Part shown: positions 26,864-35,905 of the stretch, in pieces
Position numbering within the stretch: the stretch's first letter is position 1
How the letters are laid out: every line of letters begins with the position of its first letter
DNA from: Streptomyces sp. CA-278952
Lineage (GTDB): Bacteria > Actinomycetota > Actinomycetes > Streptomycetales > Streptomycetaceae
Direction of reading: 5' to 3'
DNA length: 64,000 nt
NCBI RefSeq assembly: GCF_028747205.1
Contig: NZ_CP112880.1
Location: 2,666,001 to 2,730,000, forward strand
Made by a program: the position numbers and the translations under genes
Notes under the pieces: generated by a model
What the model saw: the letters and a program-made list of their open reading frames with translations, nothing else
Database searches by the model: none
What the model was told of the DNA's origin: nothing

Positions 26864-29800
26864 CACCCCGGAGACGTACTGGCGCGACATCCGGGCGGGG
26901 ACCGGCCACGTACGCCGTTTCACCCGGGCCGAGTTCGCCGCGGCGGGGGTCCCGGCGGCGGAGTACGAGCGACCGGGGTTCGGCGGGGCGAGCGCGCTCC
27001 TGGCGGACGTGGACGGCTTCGACGCCGGGTTCTTCCGGATGAGCGGGCGGGAGGCGGAGCTGACCGATCCGCAGCAGCGGCTCTTCCTGGAGTGCTGCTT
27101 CCACGCCCTGGAGGACGGGGGTTACGCGGGCGGTGAGGGCCGTTGCGCGGGCGGCGACGGCGGCGCGTTGCGGATCGGGGTGTACGGCAGCTCCGGCTAC
27201 CGCCTGTACTCACTGCACAGCTATCTGGCGGAGAACCTGGCGGCGGAGGCCGGCTCGTGCGACTGGATGACCGCCAAGCAGGTCCAGGTCGGCAACTACC
27301 CCGACTTCACCGCCACCCGCGCCGCCTTCCGGCTCGGTCTGACCGGCCCCGCGCTGACCGTCTCGACGGCCTGCTCCAGCGCTCTCGTCTCGGTCCATCT
27401 GGCCTGCCAGGCGCTGCGCGCCGGGGACGCGGAGCTGATGCTGGTGGGTTCCGCCGCCCTGCATCTGCCGGAAGTCACCGGCCAGGTCCCGGTGAAGGGC
27501 TCCACCCTCTCCCCCACCGGCACGGTCCGGGCCTTCGACGCGGACGCGGACGGCACGGTCGGAGGGAACGGGGCCGCCGCCGTCCTCCTCAAACCGCTGG
27601 CCCGGGCGCTGGCCGACGGCGACACCGTGCACGCGGTGATCCTGGGCTCGGCGGTCACCAACGACGGCTCGGACAAGACGACCAACGACCGTACGGGGAG
27701 AGGGGGTTTCGCCGCCCCCGGGGTCGCCGGGCAGCGGGACGCGGTGCTCGGGGCGCTGCGCGCGGCGGACGTGGACGCGGCGTCGATCGGCTACGTGGAG
27801 GCGCACGGCACGGGCACGCTGAAGGGCGACCCGATCGAGTTCGCCGCCCTGACCGAGGCGTTCCGCGCGCACACCGACCGGACCGGCTTCTGCGCGCTCG
27901 GCTCGACGAAACCGGCCATCGGCCACCTGGACAGCGCGGCGGGGCTCGCGGGGCTGATCAAGGCCGTCGAGGTGCTGCGGCACGGGGTGGTCCCGCCGCT
28001 GGTGAACTTCTCCCGGCCCAACCCGGCGCTGGCGGTGGAGGACAGCCCGTTCCTGCTGCCGGTTCGGGAAAGGGCCTGGCCGCTGGCGGGGGTGCGGCGA
28101 GCCGGTGTGCACTCCATCGGCATGGGCGGTACGAACGCTCATGTGATCCTGGAACAGGCGCCGGAGGCCCCGCGCAACGCGTCGGCATCCGGCGATGTGC
28201 CCGTGCCCGCACTGCTGCCGCTCTCGGCCGCGGACGGGGACGCGCTCCGGGCGTACGCCGCCGCCCTGCGGGACCGGCTGGCGGGCGGGTCGCCCCCCTC
28301 CCCCGCCGATCTGCTGACCACCACCGCCCTCGGGCGGCGGCTCCTGCCGCACCGGCTGGTCGTCACGGGTGCGGACCCGGTGGCCGGTCTCGACGCGTTC
28401 CTGTCCGGGGCGCCGGAGGGCGAGACGTACACGACCGGGGTCGCCGACGGCGTACGGGAGCGGCGGCCGGTGTTCCTCTTCAGCGGCCAGGGCGGCGGGC
28501 ATCCGGGCATGGGCACGGAACTCGCCGCGCGTTTCCCGGTGGTGGCCGAGGTGCTCGATGTCTGCGCCCGGGTGTACGAGGAGGAGACCGGGCAGAACGA
28601 CTTCCTGGACCGGATCGTCGGCGGGCAGGGCCCCGAGCGGTGGGACACCGCCTTCGCGCAGCCCGCCCTGTTCGCCCTCCAGATCGCCCAGGCCCGGCTG
28701 TGGGAACGGCTCGGGATCACCCCGGCCCGGGTCGCCGGGCACAGCGTCGGCGCGTACGCGGCGCTGTGCGTGGCCGGGGCGCTGGAGACCGAGGACGCGA
28801 TGCGGCTGGTCTGCGGGCGCGGGCGGCTGATGCTGGAGCGGGCGGCCCCGGGCGCGATGGTCTCCGCGTTCGTCCCCCGGGCCCGGGTGCGCGAGCTGCT
28901 GGCCGCCGTCCCCGGGCTGGAGCTCGCCGTGGTCAACGGCGTCGGGCACCACGTTCTGGGCGGCCCGCCGGAGGCGGTGGACGCGGCACGGGTGCTGCTG
29001 GCGGCGCGAGGCGAGGCGTACGAGGTGCTGGCGGTGGACCGGGCGTTCCACACGGCGCTGCTCGACCCGGCGCTGGAGGAGTTCCGGGTGCTGGCCGACA
29101 AGGCGGAACTGCGGCCGTTGCGGACGGAGTTCGTCGACGGCATCGACGGCACGGTCCGCCCCGTCGGGTGGCGGCCGGACGCCGCTCACCTGGTCGCACA
29201 GGCCCGCCGCACGGCCGACTTCGCCGCCGTCCTGGACCGGCTGGCCAGGGCGCCCGAGGACGGTTCGCCGCAGGCCGGCTCCCCGCTGCTGCTGGAGCTG
29301 GGCCCGTCGGCCGTGCTGACGGGCCTGGTCCGCCGGTCGCTGCCGGACGCGGTCTGCGTACCGACGCTGCGGTGGGAGCGGGCGGTGGCCGCGCTGCACT
29401 GCGGTGGGGCCGGGGTGGACTGGGCCGCGCTGCTCGACCGCTGCGGCGGCCGGCGCGTGCGGCTGCCCACGTACCCCTTCCAGCGCCGGTCGCACTGGAG
29501 GGGCCCGGCCCCGTACACGCCCCCGGCACCGCCCGGCCCGCCCACCTCGCCCACCTCGCCCACGTCGCCCACCTGGCGCACGGAGCTGCCCGCGCCGACC
29601 GGCGGGGCCGCTCACTCATCCCCACGCTCCCCGGAGGACCGCATGACCGAACAGGCCGTACTGGACAGGGTGCTGGAGCTGACCGCGCGCCATCTCGGCC
29701 ACCGGCCCGACGAGGTCGCCGCCGACCGCACCTTCGTCGGCCTCGGCGCGGACTCGCTCCAGCTCATCGGGATGGTGCGGCAGTTGGAGGCCGAGTTCTC

Positions 29801-30089
29801 CACGGAGATCAGCATGCGGGAGGTCCTGGAGGAGGCGGGCACGCCCCGGCTGACGGCGGCGCTGATAGCCGGGCGGAGAGCTCCGGCGGCACCCGTGTCC
29901 GTGGGGCCGACGCCTGCCCCCACGCCCGCGCCGGTCACCGACGCACCCGTCTACGCCACCCGGGCCGAGGTCGCCGCCCTGTCCGACCAGATACGCCAAC
30001 TGGCCGAGACCCAGACCGCGATGCTCACCCAGCTCTCCGACGCCGTCGCTCTGCTGACCGCCCGCACCACCGGGACGGACGCCCGATGA
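26808..30089 (+). CDS. Type I polyketide synthase, KS-AT-ACP
   Basis: The 1093-residue single PKS module begins at TTG 26808 (GGAAGAGG just upstream), where the conserved DDRIAVIGTALRFPGAD begins. KS: residues 1-425 with VSTACSSALVSVHLACQ (active Cys near 189), EAHGTGTLKGDP (His) and KPAIGHLDSAAG (His). AT: about 550-870 with FLFSGQGGGHPGMG and GHSVGAYAALC (Ser near 646); RAFHTALLD resembles the HAFH form, suggesting malonyl-CoA. ACP: about 950-1020 with LGADSLQLIGM (Ser near 983). There is no KR, DH or ER, so it leaves a beta-ketothioester. The C-terminal 45 residues (TRAEVAALSDQIRQLAETQ) look like a coiled-coil docking tail. The stop overlaps the next gene (ATGA). No loading domain is present. 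Confidence 0.92.
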   Translation: MRDDRIAVIGTALRFPGADTPETYWRDIRAGTGHVRRFTRAEFAAAGVPAAEYERPGFGGASALLADVDGFDAGFFRMSGREAELTDPQQRLFLECCFHALEDGGYAGGEGRCAGGDGGALRIGVYGSSGYRLYSLHSYLAENLAAEAGSCDWMTAKQVQVGNYPDFTATRAAFRLGLTGPALTVSTACSSALVSVHLACQALRAGDAELMLVGSAALHLPEVTGQVPVKGSTLSPTGTVRAFDADADGTVGGNGAAAVLLKPLARALADGDTVHAVILGSAVTNDGSDKTTNDRTGRGGFAAPGVAGQRDAVLGALRAADVDAASIGYVEAHGTGTLKGDPIEFAALTEAFRAHTDRTGFCALGSTKPAIGHLDSAAGLAGLIKAVEVLRHGVVPPLVNFSRPNPALAVEDSPFLLPVRERAWPLAGVRRAGVHSIGMGGTNAHVILEQAPEAPRNASASGDVPVPALLPLSAADGDALRAYAAALRDRLAGGSPPSPADLLTTTALGRRLLPHRLVVTGADPVAGLDAFLSGAPEGETYTTGVADGVRERRPVFLFSGQGGGHPGMGTELAARFPVVAEVLDVCARVYEEETGQNDFLDRIVGGQGPERWDTAFAQPALFALQIAQARLWERLGITPARVAGHSVGAYAALCVAGALETEDAMRLVCGRGRLMLERAAPGAMVSAFVPRARVRELLAAVPGLELAVVNGVGHHVLGGPPEAVDAARVLLAARGEAYEVLAVDRAFHTALLDPALEEFRVLADKAELRPLRTEFVDGIDGTVRPVGWRPDAAHLVAQARRTADFAAVLDRLARAPEDGSPQAGSPLLLELGPSAVLTGLVRRSLPDAVCVPTLRWERAVAALHCGGAGVDWAALLDRCGGRRVRLPTYPFQRRSHWRGPAPYTPPAPPGPPTSPTSPTSPTWRTELPAPTGGAAHSSPRSPEDRMTEQAVLDRVLELTARHLGHRPDEVAADRTFVGLGADSLQLIGMVRQLEAEFSTEISMREVLEEAGTPRLTAALIAGRRAPAAPVSVGPTPAPTPAPVTDAPVYATRAEVAALSDQIRQLAETQTAMLTQLSDAVALLTARTTGTDAR

Positions 30090-33000
30090 GCGCGGAGATT
30101 CCCGAAGTCGCCGCCGGTCCGGACGCCGCCATCGGTGGGGCCGCCGCCGCGGCCGTGGCCCGGGCGGCGGAGCTGTCCCGCGCGCTCACCGCCCGGCTCG
30201 CGGAAGCCCGCCGCCAGGTCGCGCCGGAGGACACGAAGCCCACCGCCGGGGAGGCCGCCCACGGCCCCCGTCTGGTCGTGGACGCGGCGGGCGGGATGGC
30301 CGGGGCGGGGGCCGACGAGGCCCAGCGGGCCCACACCGCCTCCCTGGTCCGGCGGTTCACCGAGCGCACCCGCACCTCGAAGGAGCTGGCCCAGCGGCAC
30401 CGTTCGGTGCTGGCCGACAGCCGCGCCGTCGTGGGGTTCCGGGACGCCACCAAGGAGATGCTCTACCCGGTCGCGGCCCGCTCGGCGCACGGCTCCCGGC
30501 TCACCGACGTGGACGGCAACACCTACACCGACATCACCATGGGGTTCGGCGCGCTCCTCCTCGGCCACGAGGCGGAGCCCGTCACCGACGCCGTGCGCCG
30601 CCACCTCGTCGACGGGCTGCGCTTCGGCCCCCGGTCCCCCGACACCGGGGAGGCCGCGGCCCTGCTCGCCTCGCTGACCGGCCTGGACCGGGTCGCCTTC
30701 GCCTCGTCCGGTACGGAGGCGAACTCGGCCGCGATCCGGCTGGCCCGCGCCGCCACCGGGCGCGACAAGGTCGTCATGTTCCGGGGCTCGTACCACGGGC
30801 ACATCGACTCCGTCCTCGGCCGGCCGGGCGGGCCCGGGCAGCACGCCGTGCCCGTCTCCCGGGGCATCCCGGCCAGCGCGGTGGCGGAGCTGATCGTGCT
30901 GGAGTACGGGGCCCAGGAGTCCCTGGAGACGATCGACGCCCTCGGGGACGGCATCGCGGCCGTCCTCGTCGAGCCCGTGCAGTGCCGCAACCCGGGCCTG
31001 CGGCCGGTGGAGTTCGTCCGCTCGCTGCGCGAACTCACCGCCCGGCGGGGCATCGTGCTGCTCTTCGACGAGATGCTGACGGGGCTCCGCCCCCACCCGC
31101 GCGGCGCGCAGGAGCACTTCGGGGTGGTGCCGGACCTCGCCACGTACGGCAAGGCGCTCGGGGGCGGCTTCCCGATCGGCGCGGTGGCGGGGCGGGCGGA
31201 TCTGCTCGACGGGGTGGACGGCGGGTTCTGGCGGTACGGGGAGCCCGGCGGCCCCTCGTGCGAGACCACGTTCATCGGCGGCACGTACATGCAGCATCCG
31301 CTGTCGATGGCGGCGGCCCGCGCGGTGCTCACCCACCTCACCGAGCGGGGGCCCGGGCTCCAGAGCGGGCTGAACGCCCGCACCCAAGCGCTCGCGGACC
31401 GGCTCAACGCCTTCTTCCGCGACGAGGAATTCCCGCTGGAGCTGGCCCACTTCGGGTCGATGTTCCGCTTCAGGCACCGTGCCGACCTGGAGCTGCTCTA
31501 CCACCATCTCCAACTGCGCGGCGTGTACGTATGGGAGTGGCGCAGCTTCTACCTCTCCACCGCCCACACGGAGGAGGACGTGAGCCGGGTCGCGGAGGCG
31601 GTGGAGGGCTCGCTGCGGGAGCTGCGCGACGGCGGGTTCTTCCCCCGGTCCGCCCGTCCGGCCGCGGTGAAGCGGGCCGAAGCACGGCGTCCCGCACCCG
31701 ACTTCGGCGTCTACTTCTTCGGCGACTATCCGGAGACCGGCGAGGCCGGCGAGAGCGACGGGAGCGGCGAGGCCGTCGGGAGCGGCGTCCCCGAGGCGTA
31801 CGACACCGTCCTGGAGACCGCGCGCTTCGCCGACGAGCACGGCTTCTCCTCCGTCTGGCTGCCCGAGCGGCACTTCGACTCCTTCGGCGGGATCTTCCCG
31901 AACCCCGCCGTGCTCGCCGCCGCCGTGGCCCGGGAGACCGGGAAGATCCGGATCAACGCGGGCTCGGTGGTGCTGCCGCTCCACGATCCGGTGCGGGTCG
32001 CCGAGGAGTGGTCGGTGGTGGACAACCTCTCCGGCGGCCGGGTCGGCATCGGCTGCGCCACCGGCTGGCACGCCCGGGACTTCGTGCTGCACCCGGACCG
32101 GTTCACGGACCGGCGGCGGATCGCCTTCGACCACCTCGACGAGGTGCGCCGGCTGTGGCGCGGGGAGGCGGTGCGCCGGCGCACGGGCGAGGGCGCGGAG
32201 GCGGAGATCCGGATCCGGCCGCGCCCGGTGCAGCAGGAGCCGCCGTTCTTCCTGGCCACCTCCGGGCAGCGGGCATCGTACGAGGAGGCGGCCCGGCGCG
32301 GCCTCGGGGTCGTCACCAACCTGATGAGCCAGACCGTGGACGAGCTGGCCGCGAACATCGCGCACTACCGGCGTACGCGGGCGGAGTGCGGGCTCGACCC
32401 GGCGGCCGGGCGGGTGACGGTGCTGGTGCACACGTATCTCGGCGACGACCACGCCACCGCCCGGGCCGAGGCGCTGGAGCCGATGGTGCGGTATCTGCGG
32501 TCCTCGCTGCTGATGCGCTCGGCGGCCACCGCCGCGGGGTCCCGGCGCGAGGACGTGGCGGCGGCGGGCGAGGAGGACCTGGACTATCTGTTCCGCCGGG
32601 CGTACGACCGCTACTGCGACCAGCGGGCGCTGATCGGCACGCCGTCGAGCGTCGCCCCGTTCGTCGACGCGCTGCACGGGGCCGGGGTGGACGAGATCGC
32701 CGCGCTGGTCGACTTCGGGATGGACCGGGAGCGGCTGCGGTCGGGGCTGGAGCGCCTGGACGTGCTGCGCCGCCGCACGAAGGAGCGCGACGCCCGGCCC
32801 GAGGACACGGTCGCGCCCGCCACCTCGGCGCAGCGGCGGCTGTGGCTGGCCGCGCAGCTGATGGAGAACCCTGCGGCGTACAACGAGACGGGGGCCGTAC
32901 GGCTGCGCGGTCCGCTGGACGTGGCGGCGCTGCGGGCGGCGGTGGACGGCCTGGTCGAGCGGCACGCGGGGCTCCGGACGGTGTTCCGGGCCGAGGAGGA

Positions 33001-35905
33001 GACGGGCGTCGTCCAGGTCGTGCGGAACGGGCTCCGCATCCCGTTGACGGTGACCGACGCCCGGGGGCAGGACGCCGAGCGGGCGATCGGGGCGCTGCTC
33101 GCCGAGGAGAGCGGCCGGGCCTACGACCTGGCCGGGGGGCCGCTGTTCACGCCCCGGCTGCTGCGGCTGGCCGAGGACGACCACGTCCTGGTGCTCGGTA
33201 CGCATCACATCATCACGGACGCGCACTCGGCGGCGCTGATCGCCGGGGACCTCCAGGAGCTGTACACGGCGGCCCGCGCCGGCCGGACGCCGGCCTTCGA
33301 CCGTCCCGCCGGGACGACCGTCACAGCCCCCGAGCCTCCGGCCGACGCGGCCGACCTGGCCTGGTGGCGCGAGCTGCTGGGCGACCGGCCGCCGGTGCTG
33401 GTCCTGCCCACGGACCGGCCGCGCGGTCGCCGGGTGGCGGGGCGCGGCGGGGCGGTGGCCCGGACCGTGGGCCGGGAGCGGGCCGACGAGCTGCGGGAGT
33501 GGAGCGGGCAGCAGGGCGTGACCCTCTTCGCCACGCTGTGCACGGCCTGGCAGCTGGTGCTGCGACGGCGGTCGGGGCAGGACGCGTTCCTGCTCGGCAC
33601 GACGTTCGGGCGGCGGCCGCCCGCGACGGCGGACACGGTCGGGTTCCATGTGGCGCTGCTGCCGTTGCCGCTGTCCGCCACCGACGCGACCTCGCCGCCG
33701 GAGGCCGTACGGGCCACCGGGCAGGCGCTCTTCGCGGCGGACGAGCACAGTGGGGTCGACCTGGACGCGCTCCTGGCGGCCGTACATCCCGACCCGGGGA
33801 ACCCGCGCCCCCTGGTGACCGTTTCGGTCGACCTCGACCGGGCGGCGCTGGCCGGAATCGACCTGCCGGGCCTGCGGGCCGAGGGCGTGGCGGCCGGGAC
33901 GGAGTCGGCACCGCTGGAGCTGGCTCTGATGGCCACCCACGTGCAGGACGGGGGCCTGCGGCTGCGCTTGCGCTACGACGCGGACCTGTTCGACGCGGCG
34001 ACGGCGGAGGGGTATCTCGCCGAGCTGGACGAGCGGTTGGACACGATGACGGAGCCGGACCCGGTGGAGCCGGACCCGGTGGAGCCGGACAGGACGGAGC
34101 CGGGCGCGCGGACGGCCTCCGGCACCGCCGTGCTCCTCCGCGAGGTCTGGGAGTCCGTCCTCGGCCGGCCGGGCTTCGCCGCCGACGGCAACTTCTTCGA
34201 CCTGGGCGGCAATTCCATCGCCGCGATCCGCCTGGTGAACCGGGTCCGGGACACGCTCGGCGTCGACTACCCGCTGGCGGACTTCTTCGCCGACGCCACC
34301 CTGCGGGCCATGACCGAGCAGTTGGCGGGCGACCAGGAGACGGACGGGCCGGACACGGAAAGGCCGGACACGGAAAGGCCGGACACGGACGGGCCGGACA
34401 CAGGCGGGCCGGACACGGGCGTCGTGGCCGTCGTCGACCGTGCCCGCGTCAGCGACCAGCAGGCCCGGATGATCGCCGGGCACCACGCCATGCCCGACCC
34501 CGCCGTATGGAACGTGCCGACGCGCATCACGTTCACCGGGGCGCTGGACCCGGCGGCCCTGCGATCCGCCGTGACCGAGCTGGTCGCCCGGCACGACGGG
34601 CTGCGGACCAGGTTCGTGCAGGAAGGGGCGCCGGACGGGACGTGGTGGCAGGAGGTGCTGGCACCGGAGCCGGTGGCACTGCCGGTGGAGGATCTGACCG
34701 GGCTGCCCGCCGGCGAGCGGCGGCCCCGGGCGGACGCCCTGTGCCGGGCCGACGCGGCGGCCCCCTTCGACCTGGGGCGGTCGCTCCAGCCCCGGACGCG
34801 GCTGCTGCGGGTCGAGGAGGACCGCTGGGAGCTGATGTTCGTTCTGCACCACGTCTGCGCCGACGGCTGGTCGCTGTCCCTGCTGCTCGCGGAGATCGCC
34901 GCGCTCTACACGGCGGCCGCCGCGGGCGTCCCGCACGGTCTGCCCGATCCGGCGATGCAGGCGCCCGGGTACGCCCGGTGGCAGCGGGAGCGGCACGATC
35001 CCGGCGCCGAGGCGGAGCGGGCCGCGTTCTGCGCCCGTTACCTGGACGGGGTGCCGTCCGCCGTCCCCGTACCGACGGACCGGCCGCGCCCGCAGAAGCT
35101 GAGCGGGCACGGGGACACCGTGCGCGGCATCGCGACGGGTGAGGTGCGGGCGGCGGTGGAGAAGCTGGCGGCCGAACGGCGCACCACCCCGTTCGCGGTC
35201 GCGGCGGCGGCCCTCGGGGTGTTCCTAACCCGGCTGTCGGGAGAGGAGGACACCTTGCTGAGCGTGCCGTACGCCAACCGCGAGGGCACCGCTTCGGAGT
35301 CGCTCGTGGCGATGACGTCCACCGCGGTGATGGTCCGCGTACGACTGGATTCAGCCAATCTTGACGAGACCTGCGCGGAGCTCGCGGTCCGTACGGGCGC
35401 GGGCGCGCTCGGTGCCATGGCGCACGTGCTGCCCACCGCGCGCATCATGCAGGCCATGCGGGACGCTGGCGCAGTCAGCGTCCCCGACCGGGTTCCGCAC
35501 GTCCTGGCGTTCCAGAACTCCGTCGACACGGACATCGAGATCCCGGGGCTCCGGGTCGAGGTGGCCGATCTGGCACCGCCGCTTTCCCGCAGCGAACTGT
35601 GCTTCGGACTTGCGCCGCGACGGGACCCCGCGAAGGGTTATCGAACGTTCCTGGAATTCTCCACCGACCTGTGGGACCACACGACCGCCCACGACCTTCT
35701 CGCGTCGTACACCGACCTGCTCGCGGAGTTCAGCGCCCGGCCCGACCGGCCGGTGCGGGAACTCCTCGGGGAGCGCCCCCGGCAGGGGCCTCCGGGCCGA
35801 GGCTCCGGAGGCTCAGCCGGGGACGCCAGCGCCGGGCCCGACCAGCCCGGCGGACCGTCACCCTCCCAGTCACTGCCGAACACCGGAAAGGCGGACGCCG
35901 TATGA
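30086..35905 (+). CDS. Hybrid megasynthase: aminotransferase-LLM monooxygenase-C-PCP-C
   Basis: A 1939-residue multidomain protein. Residues about 95-530: class III PLP aminotransferase (LTDVDGNTYTDITMGFGALL, FRGSYHGHIDS, LLFDEMLTGLR, YGKALGGGFPIG; PLP Lys near 356), of the AMT type used in mycosubtilin and microginin assembly. About 537-900: luciferase-like flavin monooxygenase (FADEHGFSSVWLPERHF, GRVGIGCATGWHARDF), the natural-product LLM subgroup. About 907-1335: condensation domain with THHIITDAHS, the last Gly of HHxxxDG being Ala. About 1350-1420: PCP, FFDLGGNSIAA (Ser near 1377). About 1449-1905: second C domain with LHHVCADGWS intact. Expected chemistry: beta-keto to beta-amino, alpha-hydroxylation, then condensation. 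It has no adenylation domain and no terminal TE. Both linkers carry 15-bp tandem repeats. Confidence 0.9.
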   Translation: MSAEIPEVAAGPDAAIGGAAAAAVARAAELSRALTARLAEARRQVAPEDTKPTAGEAAHGPRLVVDAAGGMAGAGADEAQRAHTASLVRRFTERTRTSKELAQRHRSVLADSRAVVGFRDATKEMLYPVAARSAHGSRLTDVDGNTYTDITMGFGALLLGHEAEPVTDAVRRHLVDGLRFGPRSPDTGEAAALLASLTGLDRVAFASSGTEANSAAIRLARAATGRDKVVMFRGSYHGHIDSVLGRPGGPGQHAVPVSRGIPASAVAELIVLEYGAQESLETIDALGDGIAAVLVEPVQCRNPGLRPVEFVRSLRELTARRGIVLLFDEMLTGLRPHPRGAQEHFGVVPDLATYGKALGGGFPIGAVAGRADLLDGVDGGFWRYGEPGGPSCETTFIGGTYMQHPLSMAAARAVLTHLTERGPGLQSGLNARTQALADRLNAFFRDEEFPLELAHFGSMFRFRHRADLELLYHHLQLRGVYVWEWRSFYLSTAHTEEDVSRVAEAVEGSLRELRDGGFFPRSARPAAVKRAEARRPAPDFGVYFFGDYPETGEAGESDGSGEAVGSGVPEAYDTVLETARFADEHGFSSVWLPERHFDSFGGIFPNPAVLAAAVARETGKIRINAGSVVLPLHDPVRVAEEWSVVDNLSGGRVGIGCATGWHARDFVLHPDRFTDRRRIAFDHLDEVRRLWRGEAVRRRTGEGAEAEIRIRPRPVQQEPPFFLATSGQRASYEEAARRGLGVVTNLMSQTVDELAANIAHYRRTRAECGLDPAAGRVTVLVHTYLGDDHATARAEALEPMVRYLRSSLLMRSAATAAGSRREDVAAAGEEDLDYLFRRAYDRYCDQRALIGTPSSVAPFVDALHGAGVDEIAALVDFGMDRERLRSGLERLDVLRRRTKERDARPEDTVAPATSAQRRLWLAAQLMENPAAYNETGAVRLRGPLDVAALRAAVDGLVERHAGLRTVFRAEEETGVVQVVRNGLRIPLTVTDARGQDAERAIGALLAEESGRAYDLAGGPLFTPRLLRLAEDDHVLVLGTHHIITDAHSAALIAGDLQELYTAARAGRTPAFDRPAGTTVTAPEPPADAADLAWWRELLGDRPPVLVLPTDRPRGRRVAGRGGAVARTVGRERADELREWSGQQGVTLFATLCTAWQLVLRRRSGQDAFLLGTTFGRRPPATADTVGFHVALLPLPLSATDATSPPEAVRATGQALFAADEHSGVDLDALLAAVHPDPGNPRPLVTVSVDLDRAALAGIDLPGLRAEGVAAGTESAPLELALMATHVQDGGLRLRLRYDADLFDAATAEGYLAELDERLDTMTEPDPVEPDPVEPDRTEPGARTASGTAVLLREVWESVLGRPGFAADGNFFDLGGNSIAAIRLVNRVRDTLGVDYPLADFFADATLRAMTEQLAGDQETDGPDTERPDTERPDTDGPDTGGPDTGVVAVVDRARVSDQQARMIAGHHAMPDPAVWNVPTRITFTGALDPAALRSAVTELVARHDGLRTRFVQEGAPDGTWWQEVLAPEPVALPVEDLTGLPAGERRPRADALCRADAAAPFDLGRSLQPRTRLLRVEEDRWELMFVLHHVCADGWSLSLLLAEIAALYTAAAAGVPHGLPDPAMQAPGYARWQRERHDPGAEAERAAFCARYLDGVPSAVPVPTDRPRPQKLSGHGDTVRGIATGEVRAAVEKLAAERRTTPFAVAAAALGVFLTRLSGEEDTLLSVPYANREGTASESLVAMTSTAVMVRVRLDSANLDETCAELAVRTGAGALGAMAHVLPTARIMQAMRDAGAVSVPDRVPHVLAFQNSVDTDIEIPGLRVEVADLAPPLSRSELCFGLAPRRDPAKGYRTFLEFSTDLWDHTTAHDLLASYTDLLAEFSARPDRPVRELLGERPRQGPPGRGSGGSAGDASAGPDQPGGPSPSQSLPNTGKADAV
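34051..34101 (+). repeat. 15-bp in-frame repeat in the C1-PCP linker
   Basis: Three copies of GGAGCCGGACCCGGT (the last diverged) code for EPDPV repeats just before the PCP domain. Confidence 0.75.
34340..34420 (+). repeat. 15-bp in-frame repeat in the PCP-C2 linker
   Basis: Five degenerate copies of the unit CGGAAAGGCCGGACA code for TERPD/TDGPD repeats. This acidic linker separates the PCP from the terminal C domain. Confidence 0.75.
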
